Shown piece by piece: positions 36,897-49,535 of a stretch of DNA of 64,000 nucleotides; the stretch's first letter is position 1; the number at the start of each line of letters is the position of its first letter. Origin of the DNA: Owenia fusiformis (lineage: Eukaryota > Annelida > Polychaeta > Sabellida > Oweniidae); contig CAIIXF020000009.1 in the NCBI GenBank assembly GCA_903813345.2, positions 11,280,530 to 11,344,529 of the forward strand, written 5' to 3'. The notes beneath the pieces were generated by a model, which was not told the origin of the DNA, did not search any database, and saw only the letters and a program-made list of their open reading frames with translations. The translations under genes and the position numbers were made by a program.

Positions 36897-38566
36897 ACGA
36901 AGAAGGTTCGTCCATATTGTTACGTGATGGACTGTTCTGGCAAGGAAGTAGGTTAACAATTACACATCGAACTTACTGTTTCGTTTTGCACGCACTTTTC
37001 CAATTATGTGCGAAGGCGTGATTATCAATCATAAACGTATTAATTGAGGCATTTTTTCATTTGAAACGATAGATCTCCGGAAACAATCGAAGAATGATAA
37101 TATCATCTCAATACTCGAAAAATGATATCTATTTTTAGTCCTGGCTATTTCTGATTATTAATAAAAATGACCATAATTACAATAGCGATTCTCATGCACA
37201 GTTCACGACGCGTGTGACTTTGTCAACCGCTGCAATCTTAGTTTCTTAGAAATCAAAATATTGCTTACATGTAGGCCATCCAGGTGTTTGAATTCATAGC
37301 CATGTGGCTTACAAATGACTCAAGGGGCCTATGCCTTTATGCTACTGAACCTAGTATGCCAGGCCCGTAGACAGGAGTGGGGGTGGGGGGGGGGGGGGGT
37401 CGGGTTTGTCCCCTTGGCCAAAAATTATTTCAAAGTCATGCAGTTTTTCACCATACTGAGCATTTTTCATGGGATTTTGTTCAAAGTGAAACCCCTCTTG
37501 GCAAAAGCTGGGTAGCCTCAGTCACATTTGCTCGACCGGAGTTCAGTGAACATTTGCCCGACCCTGAAATCAGTAAATCTCTGGTACGATCGCCTCACGA
37601 TCGCCATCTCCGTTAGGCCTATCGAGTTTTTACAGGCCATAGTAGCCGTAGGCATTTAACGAGCCGTAGAAAGGACCAACGGTGGACCTAGCGTCGACCG
37701 TAAGGGTGATTTGCGGCTACCTTGGGAATCATATGGGTTGCAATGCAACTGATTTTTGCAAAGCGTATGGTCGTCATAAGGTCCCTACGGTCGCCTTGCG
37801 TCTACCTAGGTTTTTGTCAAGGAAACTGCGCCCGTCGTATGGACGCCTTACGCCGATCGTGCATCATCATTTAAAGACCTTATGGTAACTGTAGTTTTTG
37901 TCTCATCAAAACCAAAATGCGCAAAACTTCCGAAGCAAGTGTGTCTGCAGAGATTCGAAGAAGACCATAGTAATGTTAATGGCCGTAGTAGAAATGATAA
38001 ACCGTACGGTCGCCGTAGCAAATCGTAACAAATGTGACAGAGGCTTTTAGATGTTTCAACAAATATATTTATTTTAGATCTAAACAATGAAAAGGACCAT
38101 GCATGCCTTGCATGGTATGGAGAACAATATATTTGACTTGAGTACTTTCTCACCTTAAATATGACATTTCTCATCATAATGATATACATTTTCTTCCGAC
38201 TATATAAATTAAACATCCCAGGATAGCAAAATTATATGATGTCACATTTATGTTATAATTACATGCTGCATGGGAAAAAATACAGCTCTATACTAAAACT
38301 TAATAATGTTTTCGTGAGTTAAAGAAAAGTTTTAACTTGTGTTTATAATAAATGGGATCAGTGGAAAAGTGCAACGGCTACTTTCGTCAAAAATTAACAG
38401 CTAGGTGACCTCTGACTAAGACAAAACAACACAACATATGCTTTTTAGAATTTTGTTGTCCTTGTTCTTGTTGCCCAATGGATCACAGAAAACTGTCACA
38501 TGAGAAAAAGTCGATACTTTACAAAAATCGAAACCTCCATCCATGGAACATCTATTTTAATCTCAG
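36897..38566. other. No supported gene
   Basis: A G-rich tract lies at 37379-37399. A more GC-rich stretch with repeated CTACGGTCG-like words lies at about 37590-37860. Open frames (including minus 37848-38216) show no domain. Upstream exons of the following plus-strand gene could lie here but were not found. Confidence 0.4.
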
Positions 38567-38629
38567 AACTTCTTTTATGATATCACCAAGAAAAGCTTTG
38601 TCTTGGCAACACGCATGGCGTCACTTGAG
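38567..38629 (+). CDS. Unrecognised gene, exon 1 as modelled
   Basis: A 63-base segment lies between a good acceptor (TTTTAATCTCAG) and a donor (GAG|GTAAAT). In the frame that fits the later exons it reads TSFMISPRKALSWQHAWRHL and ends in phase 2. The ATG at 38577 could be the start codon, or the exon could be internal with more exons upstream. The alternative frame (NFFYDITKKSFVLATRMASL) is also open but does not join exon 3 correctly. Confidence is lower than for exons 3-5. Confidence 0.45.
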
Positions 38630-38715
38630 GTAAATAAAATAATTGTCATGATTACACATGACGTCACATTCCGATTTATCATCATCTTTTTAACACTGTG
38701 TGACGTAATAAATAG

Positions 38716-38854
38716 CTCTACCTTGGGAACATCATTTGTTATTGCTCCACTGAAGTACAAAGACGTGATCCGACCAGTCCAAACAACAGCGAAGAAGATG
38801 AAGGCGAAAACATCACACGGGCCAAGACTGATATTGGTGGCTCCGGCAAAAGAG
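38716..38854 (+). CDS. Unrecognised gene, exon 2 as modelled
   Basis: The exon starts after GTAATAAATAG, completes a codon with one base and codes 46 residues, beginning STLGTSFVIAPLKYKDVIRP. It ends at a weak donor (GAG|GTTTGA) in phase 0, which exon 3 requires. It is basic (several K/R) with no recognised domain. A different open frame across the same bases is acidic, so the frame here depends on the splice model. The 86-base intron before it is short but workable. Confidence 0.45.
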
Positions 38855-39195
38855 GTTTGAAAATTAGTTAAAAATATGAAAAGATAAGTGATAGTAAACG
38901 TTCATAATATCGGTCTAAACTTGGAATAAAATGGTTTACTATTCCCATGTCAAATCATCCAGCTATGATAAACTCGTGACGTCATGAGCATGAAAAAATG
39001 GCACAATCCACATCATCATGACGTCATACTCCTTTCTTTTATTGTTTAAACATGTGATGTAAAAATTGTACCACCTTGGTAACGACAAGATTTATTCCAA
39101 AATCTAATGAACTAATGAGTTAGACGAACAGAGTGATTTTTGTATATTCGATTTGTTAATAATCAAACTAATACGTGGATTCATTTTTTATCCAG

Positions 39196-39297
39196 TGTAA
39201 CACTGTTGACAACTCAATCTGCCAATTCGTAGGGATCCGAACATTCCCGCGTCTCTACACAATAGAGCCGGGGCTAGTGAGAGACGAACAGATTCAG
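39196..39297 (+). CDS. Unrecognised gene, exon 3
   Basis: The 102-base exon has a strong acceptor (TTTTTTATCCAG) and a near-consensus donor (CAG|GTAAGTG). Only the phase-0 frame is open, giving 34 residues: CNTVDNSICQF, then VGIRTFPRLYTIEPGLVRDE, then QIQ. Two cysteines lie seven apart, and no known domain is recognised. The next intron carries a decayed transposon (39428-39997). This exon joins in frame to exon 4. Confidence 0.75.
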
Positions 39298-39427
39298 GTA
39301 AGTGTTAATTGGAGTAGATAAAAAATGGAGTTTGCAATAAAGATAAAATGAAAGCACCAGCAAGGGGGTATAAATCTAATAAATGTACCATACACAGACA
39401 CGCAATTTACGTAATTAGCTTATGTTA

Positions 39428-39997
39428 GGGTGGTCAAAAAAAATGGAAACCCTGCATTTTCCTTATATCTTTGTCAATTTAAGGAATTACTCCCTGATAT
39501 TTCACACATTTGTACATCATTCAATTTCCTACCACCCTACCATATTTCATGACCATCAGACTGATAGTCACAATTTTACAGCACTTTGAATAACATGCTT
39601 CAGATTTGACCATTATCGCGCTGTAGGCAAAACAGCACAGTTGTCAATGAGCTGAAAGCATTCCTCAGCAGGTATGGCCTGAATGAAACAGATGATCTCA
39701 CTTTTGAGGTTCGCAATTGTCCTGAGGTCATTTTCATATACTCTATCTCTGCCATATCCCCACAGGTAGGGACATTTTAGACGATGAGTACAGGTTTCCC
39801 CACAACGCAATAGTGGCCACTGGGCATGTTCTTTAAAGTACTGTAACATTGTGACTATCAATCTGATGGTCATGAAATAAGGTAGGCTGGTAGCAAATTG
39901 AATGATGTACAAAAGTGTAAAATATCAGGGAGTTATTTTTTTAAATAACAAAGATATGAGGAAAATGGTAATAGGGTTTCCATTTTTTTGACCACCC
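39428..39997. mobile_element. Decayed Tc1/mariner-like element with long inverted ends
   Basis: Ends of about 170 bp (GGGTGGTCAAAAAAAATGGA against its complement before CCACCC) are flanked by TTA on both sides. It sits in the intron between exons 3 and 4 of the unrecognised gene. A transposase C-terminal remnant is inside. Confidence 0.75.
39613..39912 (-). pseudogene. Tc1/mariner transposase C-terminal fragment
   Basis: The minus-strand frame includes LWGYGRDRVYENDLRTIANL and a following helix-rich stretch, matching the FLWGYLK..VY.N.P.T...L pattern near the end of Tc1/mariner transposases. The DDE catalytic core is absent, so it is a relic. The N-terminal part of the open frame runs into the terminal repeat. 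Confidence 0.65.
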
Positions 39998-40122
39998 TTA
40001 TTATTTGCTCTCTGTCTTATTACAAAATGTTAAAATAGATCATAAACTAAGAATAAAAAGAAGATGCCCGAGTGTACTAGTATCTTTACGGTATATAATC
40101 TGAATACTAATACTATATTTAG

Positions 40123-40387
40123 TACAATGTGGTTGACGACTCCGACGATGTTCCCAAGAGTGAGACGGATGAAATAAATGATAAGGAGGAGGTGCTTGGC
40201 AATGTTGACATTGCGACAGACAACATGGTAGACAACAACGATGTTGGCACTAAGAGTGAGATGGCCCCAACAATCGAAAAGGAGATGGAAGGCGAGAATA
40301 ACACAGGAGCAAGCGATAAAGCTGATGACACACTATGTAATAAAGAAAATGAAATTGCAGAGGATGCGAAAAAGAAAACCAAAACAG
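40123..40387 (+). CDS. Unrecognised gene, exon 4 (acidic)
   Basis: The exon begins after ACTATATTTAG in phase 0 and ends ACA G|GTAGGC in phase 1, giving 88 codons. About 26 of 88 residues are Asp/Glu, for example YNVVDDSDDVPKSETDEIND, and it turns lysine-rich at the end (AEDAKKKTKT). It is low in hydrophobics and probably disordered. It has no membrane segment and one cysteine. Phases match exons 3 and 5. Confidence 0.75.
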
Positions 40388-40508
40388 GTAGGCATACTAG
40401 CTAATCGATCTCAGTCAGTCGAAATACTTTAGATTTTTATAAAAATTGTGAAAAACGATAATTTAATCACGAAACGATGACGTATTAGAAGATTTCCCTT
40501 TTTTCCAG

Positions 40509-40630
40509 GTCTTCTGAAAAAGGTTAAAAATGTGTTCCGGAAGATGAAACGAAAATTCACGCCAACACTCAAACCAAAAACATCCTGGTCGATTCAAATA
40601 CCCGGCGTTCATATATACACTCTAGGATAG
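40509..40630 (+). CDS. Unrecognised gene, last exon (basic tail)
   Basis: After a strong acceptor (CCCTTTTTTCCAG) two bases complete a glycine codon, followed by 39 residues and a TAG. The segment starts GLLKKVKNVFRKMKRKF and ends IQIPGVHIYTLG. It has about ten Lys/Arg and no acidic residue, and the first 17 residues could form a cationic amphipathic helix. As modelled from 38577 the protein is about 226 residues, with an acidic stretch directly before the basic tail. That order resembles precursors of cationic peptides but also many nuclear or cytoskeletal proteins. No signal peptide was seen, so function is unknown. Confidence 0.75.
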
Positions 40631-42540
40631 GGTGACTTAAACAGACATTTAGGCAACAATGTCAGAGGAATGCAGTACCGGCTAGAAGCACTTCCCAAAC
40701 AGTTCGAAATGTGGGGGTGAAGAAAGGGTGGGGTTGAAAAGATTTTATTGGAGATTGGAAAGTGTATTGCAGGGGGTTATTTAAATTGTTTATTAGAGTT
40801 TCGGTTTTAATTTTTGCCATACTTGGAGTTTGGAAAGTGTATTGCAGGGGTTTATTTAAATTGTTTATTCTTCCATTGAATTTTTGCCATACTTGGAGGG
40901 GGGGGGGGTTGGTAGAGTTGCTGTAATCACAAGGCGATCACCGGAAGTGTCCAGATGGCTATCAACCCATCTGCATTGGGGTTCAACTCCTCATGCGTCA
41001 ATTCCATCGTGATTACAGTGACACGTTTCGGCTAGAGTTTTTTTCGAAATTTTTCTTACATCAAAATTATAAAGGGAAGGGAAGGAAGGGAGGGGGTGGC
41101 GGTAGCTTATTAGATGAAAAATTTCTGTCCTGTTCGAGTTAGAGAGCATTGGTATAACGGTAAATTCGTTTTTTTGTTGCTGAATTAGGGGGAGGGGGAG
41201 TGCTCCGGGTAATTTTCGTAAGCAGATAAAAAGCACCGTTGCTCCATATATGATGTGTCCATTGATACTCATTTTGATATTTAGTCTGACATTAATTATA
41301 TTTCTTAGTCTTCTGCGAAATTGACTGCTTTAGATAAATGTTCCATTGAAAAATATAAATTCGAAATTTCAAAGCAAACAAAAATCAGTAAAATCAATGA
41401 AAAATTCAAAATCCATAATTATGACGAACGATGTGTACTGTAATGATTTGAAGTTTATCAATTGAATTGAAATTAGTGAATAAATGTATTAAATATTCGA
41501 ATGAACTTGTCTGTTTTCTGTTGTTTTGTGGTTTTAGCTGAAGTCAATAAAACTTTATCTTTTTTTCATTGCTAAGTACATTAGGTCGATGGAGCTCTAT
41601 TATAAAGAAACAATTTAAATCATTGGCCTTTTGAGCTTACACTTTGAATTTGTTGGACTTCACTTCTTAAAAGAGACTAGACTATAACTAGACTCTGCGC
41701 GCAGGGTAATTTGCGCTCAGATAATAGGAAGTTTAAGATTGCAATGTTTTTCACAACCTAAACGTGAACGGAAAATATATAAGCGATGCATTTGTATGTG
41801 CGATTGTTGATACGTTTAGGTTGGCGTTTCGATTTTAAATGCAAGCTTAAACTCCCTATTAGCACAAATACCATGTTGCAAATGTTGAATTAACCTTTTA
41901 TTGATAACTGCACATTGCTTTATTTCATATTAAATTCCATGAAATATTAAAGGCCTATTGGAAATATGTCAAACATCCTGTTAATCTACTGTCAGCAACA
42001 TATGGCATATGTAACATCATTCATGTTTTCTGAACACCTCATGATCATCCTATCTATCGAGACATGTACAAGGTGACTCACTCAAAAAAGAAACTCAATT
42101 TTGTCGTATATAATATTACTCATGTAGAATGGTATCTTCCATGAATTGAACACTACATATAGGAATCACAAATAATTCAATGATAACTGAGTTTTTCCAA
42201 AAATAGAGGGTTTCATTTTTTACTGTGGATCAATTCTTACAGTTAGTGCTTCTTTTGCATAACTTATGTTTAATACACGGAAGAGGTAGCCCTCCCTTTA
42301 TAGACTTTGCACCGATTTTTTACGGAGAAAATAAAAAAGTTGTGCCAGGTAGCTTATATCAAAAATGTGCGGGGAGAGGGTAGCAATGTAACCCCCCTCC
42401 CCATTGTCTACACGCAAGAATAATAACAAAAATGTAACAAAAAACTTCTTGTCCAATATTTCCTAACAGATATGACAGGCCTGCCATCTTTCAATAGAAC
42501 TCAAAACAAAACTGCACAGCAGAATTATCTCAGGTATTCA
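40631..42540. other. 3' flank, no gene seen
   Basis: This is probably the 3' UTR of the unrecognised gene at first. AATAAA motifs near 41479 and 41549 are candidate polyadenylation signals. Repeated GGAGTTTGGAAAGTGTATTGCAGG-like segments lie at 40750-40890, and a G tract at about 40900. Confidence 0.4.
41723..41861. mobile_element. Short hairpin MITE
   Basis: AATAGGAAGTTTAAGATTGC at the left pairs with GCAAGCTTAAACTCCCTATT at the right, and an inner pair (CAACCTAAACGT / ACGTTTAGGTTG) folds inside. It is about 140 bp. Confidence 0.6.
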
Positions 42541-45500
42541 CAAAAATAGATTTATTTCATATCTTACAAAGGACTGTTCCTAATATATAGATAAGATATA
42601 TAATAAATAATAATACATATTATGCAATTATATAATATCAATGACTTTCACTCATTTTAAGTTCAAGTTAAAATAAATAATCTCAGTCAATCTGTTCACT
42701 GTCAATATCAACAAACTTACAGCCATATACACTTCACTAAAAAAAGTTGACAATCCTGATACTCCATTGGATAACATGTTCAAGCCTTTTTCATCAAGCT
42801 TTAACATGCGGTTTAATAATATGAAATTGGTGAGAAGTTGCCAAACTTTTTGTGGGGGTGTACATATAAAAGGCAACTGATACACAGGCAAAGATGGAAC
42901 AACTGAGCTGATAGAAAATCATGACACGCTATGCAATTACTGGCCATATTTTCAAAGCTTTGCATGGAGTTACAGATTGCACCACTTTAAATGGAACAAA
43001 ATTGTAAGGATGTGCTGTAAGAATGAAAATTATAATTGAACTATAAAATATATAAATTACATGTTCTTTGATATATCAGTATATATACATGCTATGTTAC
43101 AGACATCTTTATACTAAGTGGTATTTAATCCGAGTGATTAATTTGTCAAATGGTCAAATTTTATCATTTTCCTAATGACAAGCAACTTCCCATTGGATAA
43201 TGCTATTAAGATAATATTTCCGACATTTAACTTTCTGAACATAGCACAAATTAGGCAATAGGCAAATCAAAGGATAAGGCAATTTACCACTTATACAGTA
43301 ACTACAAAATCATGATTGGGATTGGGATGTTTAATCACTATTATTCATTACTTTGGTTAGAAATGAGAATTTTGATTTCAGAATTGCGAATTCCTACAAC
43401 CTGCTTCAATTGCTTCAGCCTTTTGAAAATTACTTGCACCTTGTCAAAATGGTGAACTACAGTATTGAGATATTCTGACCAAGGTTAAGTTAGGATTTTG
43501 CATCCTGTTGTTCAAATAATTCTAGGAAATCACTGACATCAAAATATTAATATATGATAATGAAATGACATAATTTAACATGCATTGTTGCTTTGTTTAA
43601 AGATGATGCTAAATTGTTATTATGTTTTATAATATTGTTTGTAAGTTGAAAGGCATATACAAATAAAAACAAGACAATATAGTAATACAAGTTAAGTGGA
43701 ACATCTCCACCTTCAAAGTAGGTATTTCCATCATGTAAGTGGAACACCTCCCAAGTAGAACACTTTTTGAGTTAAAAAGGTGTTTCACTTACACAGGCTT
43801 TACAGTAAATTGTAAACATTTGTGAACAGCTCCCTTTAAAATAAAACAAAAAAGACACAAAAACCTAGAGAAAATAAAGATTGTATGTGTGCACTCCTTC
43901 AATAAATAATTTAGCTGACATAAAAGTTGAGATTCTATCTCACAAAGAACAGTAAAAAATGATATCTATACACATTTGTTTCAATATTGGATTGCACAAA
44001 CAAGCTAAAATAAAAAGAGTGATTTTATGAGACTAAAATATTACACTCTGAATAAATTAGATAAATGATTGTAATTAAAAATCTTTGGCTTCATTTTGAC
44101 TAGTTTTTTTAATTGGCCTAAGAAAGCAGTAAATAAGGCCACATTGTACATTTAAGGCCACTGTAAATAAAACATATGTTTAAGATTCTCTTAAAAATCC
44201 AAACTTTTGAAGGTAAAATAAAAGTTTAAAAAACTGTAATCTGAACATATGAATGAGTATTTTTGCCAACCGTTGATATTTTTATTGACAGCTCATCAAA
44301 TTGTGATGTATAAAAGATAAGAACATGACTGTATTCCCGCCTTCTATAAACTGTAAACAAAGTCAACATTTCACCGTGGTATATTCGCGAACAAAACCCC
44401 TTGTAATATGTGTGACGTCATAACGGCGGGCCGTAGTAATGGCGGACCATAATGAATATTCGAAACATTTTGGTTGGTGAGTTTTCATGTTTGAATCGTA
44501 ATATAGAACTCAGAGCAGGTGTAATATCATCGAATACACCCCTTAGGGCTAGGCACAAAGGCTTTCGAACCCCTCACTCCCTTCGGTCGTTTGGGGTACG
44601 GAAAACGTTTGTGCCTAGCCCTGTGGGGTGTATTCAACAATATTACCCCTGCTCTTCGGTCTATATTTCTTAAATATTAATGATCAAAAGACTAAATCAA
44701 ATATAATTTGATAGTACAATGGCCTCACATTTTATTGTACATAAGATGCTTATTGGTTCGGCTTTACAATAACTAAAAGGAAACATCACATACACTGACT
44801 TTAGAACTATTTCATTTGTACTAATCAAAAAAAAAATTGCACTTGTTAATATGGCTATATGTATTTTACTTGTAATTTCATTAGAGCACAAAACATGTTG
44901 TTAATTGAAAATACAGTAAAACCAATTTTAGCGAACATCTTTTTTTTCAAGTATCAACAAACTGATTGAATTATTGTAAGAATCTAGAAAAGCATTTATC
45001 AATACTCAAATTAATAAAAATACTTCAATTATATTGGATTGCCTGATGAATTCTTAGATTTCCGTTGCCCCTCTCTCTCGGTGTAAACAACAACAACCTA
45101 TTTTTTTCACTAGATTGGCATCCACAATAAAAGGTTTACCTGTATCATCGCTGACAGCTGTTTCAATGCTTAACTTATTTCATAAAAATCAACCTGTCAA
45201 TGGTAAATGAGCTGTCATGGTTTTTGCTAAAAATAACCATTCATCATAAAATATGGTTGAATATCTGGAAATAATCACATAAATATATACAGTCTAACGC
45301 ACAACTGCTAAAATTACACACTGAGATATACCAAAGGTCTGAGGCCCTAGAATGGAGTAATAAAACATTTCAAAATCACCATGCTTGTATTACATCAACT
45401 ATTTTCAGATTTAATTGTGTCCATGTATTCTTCTTGTCAAGAGTATGAGTGAACAGTTGAATGACTGAAAATACAATATGTCCATCACTCATCTATCATT

Positions 45501-46998
45501 TTCAGTTTTATTCATGCGAGAGAACATGTACGTAGAAACATGGTTAAATTAATACATAACGTACATTCCATATAATCAATGCTAGGTGACATTACAAACA
45601 TTCTGTATCTTATTCCTGGGCCTCAGCCAGAAGTATAAATACTTTAAGAGATTCTAGACTTGCTAGCTGTCTAGACTAGTTAACAGCCTGAGTATTAAAA
45701 GAATAAAAACAATCTACTTATAGAATTCTAAATTTACAATTCCATTGCACTCATTCATATAATATATAAGACTATATAATTATAAATATACATATGTCAA
45801 ATTGACAAGTTGATTTCAGTTCCTTTGGCATCACACATAGTTTGTGGATATAATGTTTCTCAATCAATAATATATACATCTTCCAATATTTTAATTGCAC
45901 TCTTGGGAGTTGTGGTAAAATTACTGACAACAGATATATAATAAAAACAGACAAAATTATTGGAAATCATATGTTACCATGGAAATGATGTGACCATGGA
46001 AATAGTTGCAAAATCCCTAAAACAGGTGCTTTTTCAAGAATATACAAACTTTATTCTTAACTGAACTATAAATTAATAATATCAAACGTTAGGATTATAT
46101 TTGATCTTATTTACATTAACCAACAAACTTGAGAAAATCACATGTTGCCAATGAAATTCTGGACTCTCCAGTGTGGATCTCTTTCCAGTGTGGATCATTT
46201 TTCTTATATGTATGATATATTTATACAAGGGTGTAGCCAGAGTCAAAGATAGGCAAGGACAGTATAAAAAAGATGAGACAAAGCTCATGTAAATAACATA
46301 AAATATAATGCTAGTTTTAGATATCATTTTATAGTTTCAGTTAAAAATATTATTTCAATTTATCTTTTAAAGATTTGTTGAGGCAGTTGCCTTGACAACC
46401 TCATGCTTAGCAATGCCTTTGCATATTGGTGGCCATTGTGTGTTAATGCACATCTGAGTATTAGTTTATGATATTGATCTAGGTGAAATCCTCTCATGAA
46501 TTGCTTCTTTTATTGGTGACATTCATTGTAAATATCAGTCAAATTGTACAATTGCATTGTATACTAGTAATCGTCTCATTTATAGTACCATTTAAATTGT
46601 CCCAAGTGTAGGGATAGGTTCCTTAGATCTGTAAGCTATGAAATGTACAGATCATCTCCCTTGGAAAAGACAATGACTGTGGCCATTCAGTTTCATCCAT
46701 GAGATTCTTTACATTTCTCAATGTTGTCACAAGGTTAGCCTCATGACGTATATATCCAGGATCACCATGGTACTGTCAAGTTGTAGTTGTGTGATTAGTC
46801 AAAACTAGTCATGCAAGATAAGGTGATATTCACTGGTTATACTGCTTTAGATTAAATATAAAAGCATGATGCATGTTACTCTCTATTTCTCAAATGGGGT
46901 TAGCCCAATGAGGCAAATTCTTAAAATATGAGGCACAGCTTAAGTTATGTGAGGCAATTTCCTAAATTCCATGAGGCACATCCAATTTGGAAATCAGC
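42541..46998 (-). other. Probable 3' UTR and downstream flank of the BAIAP2-family gene
   Basis: No coding exon was found downstream of the WH2 exon on the minus strand. The stretch is AT-rich, and several minus-strand AATAAA motifs (for example near 46031, 45507 and 42549) could end the transcript. A hairpin element lies at 44499-44670. Confidence 0.35.
44499..44670. repeat. Hairpin element with CTCCCTTCGGTCG loop
   Basis: Long imperfect palindrome. GAGCAGGTGTAATATCATCG and AATACACCCC..GGGCTAGGCACAAA on the left are mirrored on the right around ACTCCCTTCGGTCGTTTGGG. It stands out by base composition. Confidence 0.75.
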
Positions 46999-47068
46999 CT
47001 ACTGTAACCTTGGGGCAGATCTGTCATGGGTAATTGTCTTTTTCAGTTTAACATCTTTGAAGGGGTTT
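46999..47068 (-). CDS. BAIAP2: BAIAP2-family gene, last exon: WH2-like C-terminus
   Basis: On the minus strand an acceptor (TGTTTTCTATTTCAG) opens a 70-base exon. Its first base completes an Arg codon with the two bases left by the 53267-53907 exon, then 22 residues follow: NPFKDVKLKKTITHDRSAPR and LQ before TAG. The NPF..VKL..T.T.DRSAP wording is the WH2-like actin-binding tail characteristic of BAIAP2L1 (IRTKS) and BAIAP2L2. The exact phase match over a 6.2 kb intron plus the motif make the join convincing. Skipping this exon would give the alternative end described for the preceding exon. Confidence 0.85.
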
Positions 47069-47354
47069 CTGAAATAGAAAACACAGTTACTTTAAATTGG
47101 AGGATTACAGTATAACTTGTCCAATAGAACAAACCTCCACAATCCACATGGAACAGTTTTCAAAAGAACCAAGTCCATAAACTTGCATTTAAATAAACCC
47201 TCTCTATAATAGGATCACTTGACTTGAAGAATATTTGCTAGCACGGAGAGTGTTCCATACACCCATGTTTAGCATGAAATGACAGGGTATTTGTAGCAGA
47301 AGGGAAAATGTATGTCTATTGAGATATTATGTGTAACTCCAGGTTTAGTATATA

Positions 47355-47558
47355 CACTCCCCTCCTTAAATTTGGCAATCAGAGGTTTTCATTGGAAAGC
47401 ATAGCAATTTTAGCAAAGCCTGTCAATATATGAATTTTATTAGTGTTCCTTTATTACAACAGTTTGGAAATGTATTACAAACTTAATGAAAAATTAACAG
47501 CTTTTGATTAGTGAACCAAAAAGGATACTTCCAGTTGCCAAACTTATGGAGGGGAGTG
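47355..47558. mobile_element. 204-bp MITE with CACTCCCCTCC ends
   Basis: Terminal inverted repeats of about 24 bp (CACTCCCCTCCTTAAATTTG and its near-complement ending GGAGGGGAGTG), flanked by TA. A third partial end lies at about 47579-47601. The same end sequence forms the minisatellite at 13862-14145. Confidence 0.8.
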
Positions 47559-48344
47559 TAGATATAGATATATATAACTTATGAAGGGGAGTGTAACCTC
47601 TACAGTCTTTACATAACTAAAATATCCCAGAAGTGAGACTCATCCTAAATGCAGGATAGATAAAAGGAAAAGAGATTCTATTTATCATTCTATAAGTGGA
47701 TCAGGTGAGGATAATTAGGTTACAGAATTCTCAGAAATAGAAACATATAATTAGTTCTAAGAATCCAGGTCACCTAGGTCTTCAACGAAGATGATAAAAT
47801 AGAAAATTACTTCATAGAAGATCTATTAATACTGTAATACCAGAATTGGAAATTGGAGATATCTGAGAACTAAGAAAAGAGCCATTGAGGAGGGAGAGAC
47901 CATTAGACTATTGGGAGGGTTTTTTCACTCTTGACCATTTTACACACTTTTATATACACACTTTTTATATTATTTCTCAGAACTGCTGCATCTATTTCCA
48001 TGCAATTTCTAAATGACATACTTTGAGAGTGCATTAACTATTTCAAATCTAACACAAGGCATCGACATAACAACATGTCACCACCTAGTTGCTCACAATT
48101 TTATTAGTTCAATCTTAAGTCAGATTTGAATTTCTGAGAACTTTTGATAAGGCCATAAGAAGTAGATTCTTTGTTTTGTGTCCCCATGCTAGCACGATTT
48201 TGAGTAAATCAGAAAAACACACTTAAAAATAGCACAAGGGTCTGAAAGTACCATCGCATTTCGTTAAATCAGAACTAGAAAAACAGCAACTCCACGGAGT
48301 AGCAAATCCCACCGAACAAAACATGTTTTGATAAAAAAATTGAG

Positions 48345-49535
48345 CCAAATTCATCCACTGGTATTTGAATTATCAAACATTATGTCTTTATGAAACATGG
48401 TTGCCATTTTGAAATTCAGCTGTCATCTTTAGATTTCTTCTTTAGCAGAGAATGTCCGTCAAATGGTATCTGGGTAATCAAAGATTACTTTTTTAATGAA
48501 AAATGGCAGCCATTTTGAAATTCAGCAATCGCCTTTGAAATTTCTTCTGAAGCAGATCTCCTTTTTCCCTAAACATCAGCATATAAAATTGGAACCAAAT
48601 CCATCCACTAGTAATTAAGTTTTTTTACGAAAAATGGCGGCCATTTTGAGATTCAGTGGCCATCTTGAAAATTTATTTTTGAGCAGAACTTCTTTGTCTC
48701 TAGAGATCAGCATATAGAATTTGAACCAAATCCGTCAACTGGTATTTGAGGTATCAAAGGTTACATTCTTTTATGAAAAATGGCGGACATTTTGAAATTT
48801 AGCTACCACCTTGAAAATCCCTTCTGGAGCAGAGCTCCTTTGTCCCTAGGCATTATCATGTAAAATTTGAACCAAATCCATTCAATGGTAATTGAGTTAT
48901 CAAAGATAATGTTTTTTATGAAAAATGGCCGCCATTTTGAAATTTAGCTGCCATCTTGAAAATCCTTTCTTGAGCAGAGCTCCCATGTCCCTAGGCATCA
49001 GCATCTAAAATTTAAACCAAATCCATTCAATGGTATTTGAGTTATCAAAGATAATGTTTTTTTACGAAAAATGGCCGCCATTTTGAAATTTAGCTGCCAT
49101 CTTGAAAATCCTTTCTTGAGCAGAGCTCCCATGTCCCTAGGCATCAGCATCTAAAATTTGAACCAAATCCATTAAATGGTCTTTGAGTAATCAAAGATAA
49201 CGTTTTTTTACGAAAAATGGCCGCCATTTTGAAATTTGGTGGCCATCTTGAAAATGTCTTCTTGAGCAAGGCTCCTTTGTACCGAGGCAACAGCATATAA
49301 AATTTGAGCCCAATCCATCCACTAGTATTTGAGTTATTAAAGATTATATTTTTTCCGAAAAATGGCCGCCATTTTGAATTAAGCAGCCATATTGAAAATT
49401 CCTTCTCGAGCAGAGGTCCTACACCCAAAAGGCATAAGCCTATAAAACGAACGGACGGACGAACGGATGGACGAACAGATGGACGGACGGCTTTTCTATA
49501 TCCCCCTCGAACTTCGTTCGGTGGGATAATCAGAG
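48345..49535. repeat. About 147-bp tandem array ending in a GGAC-rich MITE-type tail
   Basis: Eight diverged units share AAAAATGGCCGCCATTTTGA, a GCCATCTTGAAAAT segment and TTGAACCAAATCCAT. The array ends in CGGACGGACGAACGGATGG-type repeats (49449-49490) and a CCCCCTCGAACTTCGTTCGG hairpin. It is a common layout for repetitive elements of marine invertebrates. Confidence 0.8.

Noticed and set aside
37848-38216. Minus-strand ORF of 122 codons
   Set aside because: No domain or splice context, and it runs into AT-rich DNA; consistent with chance.
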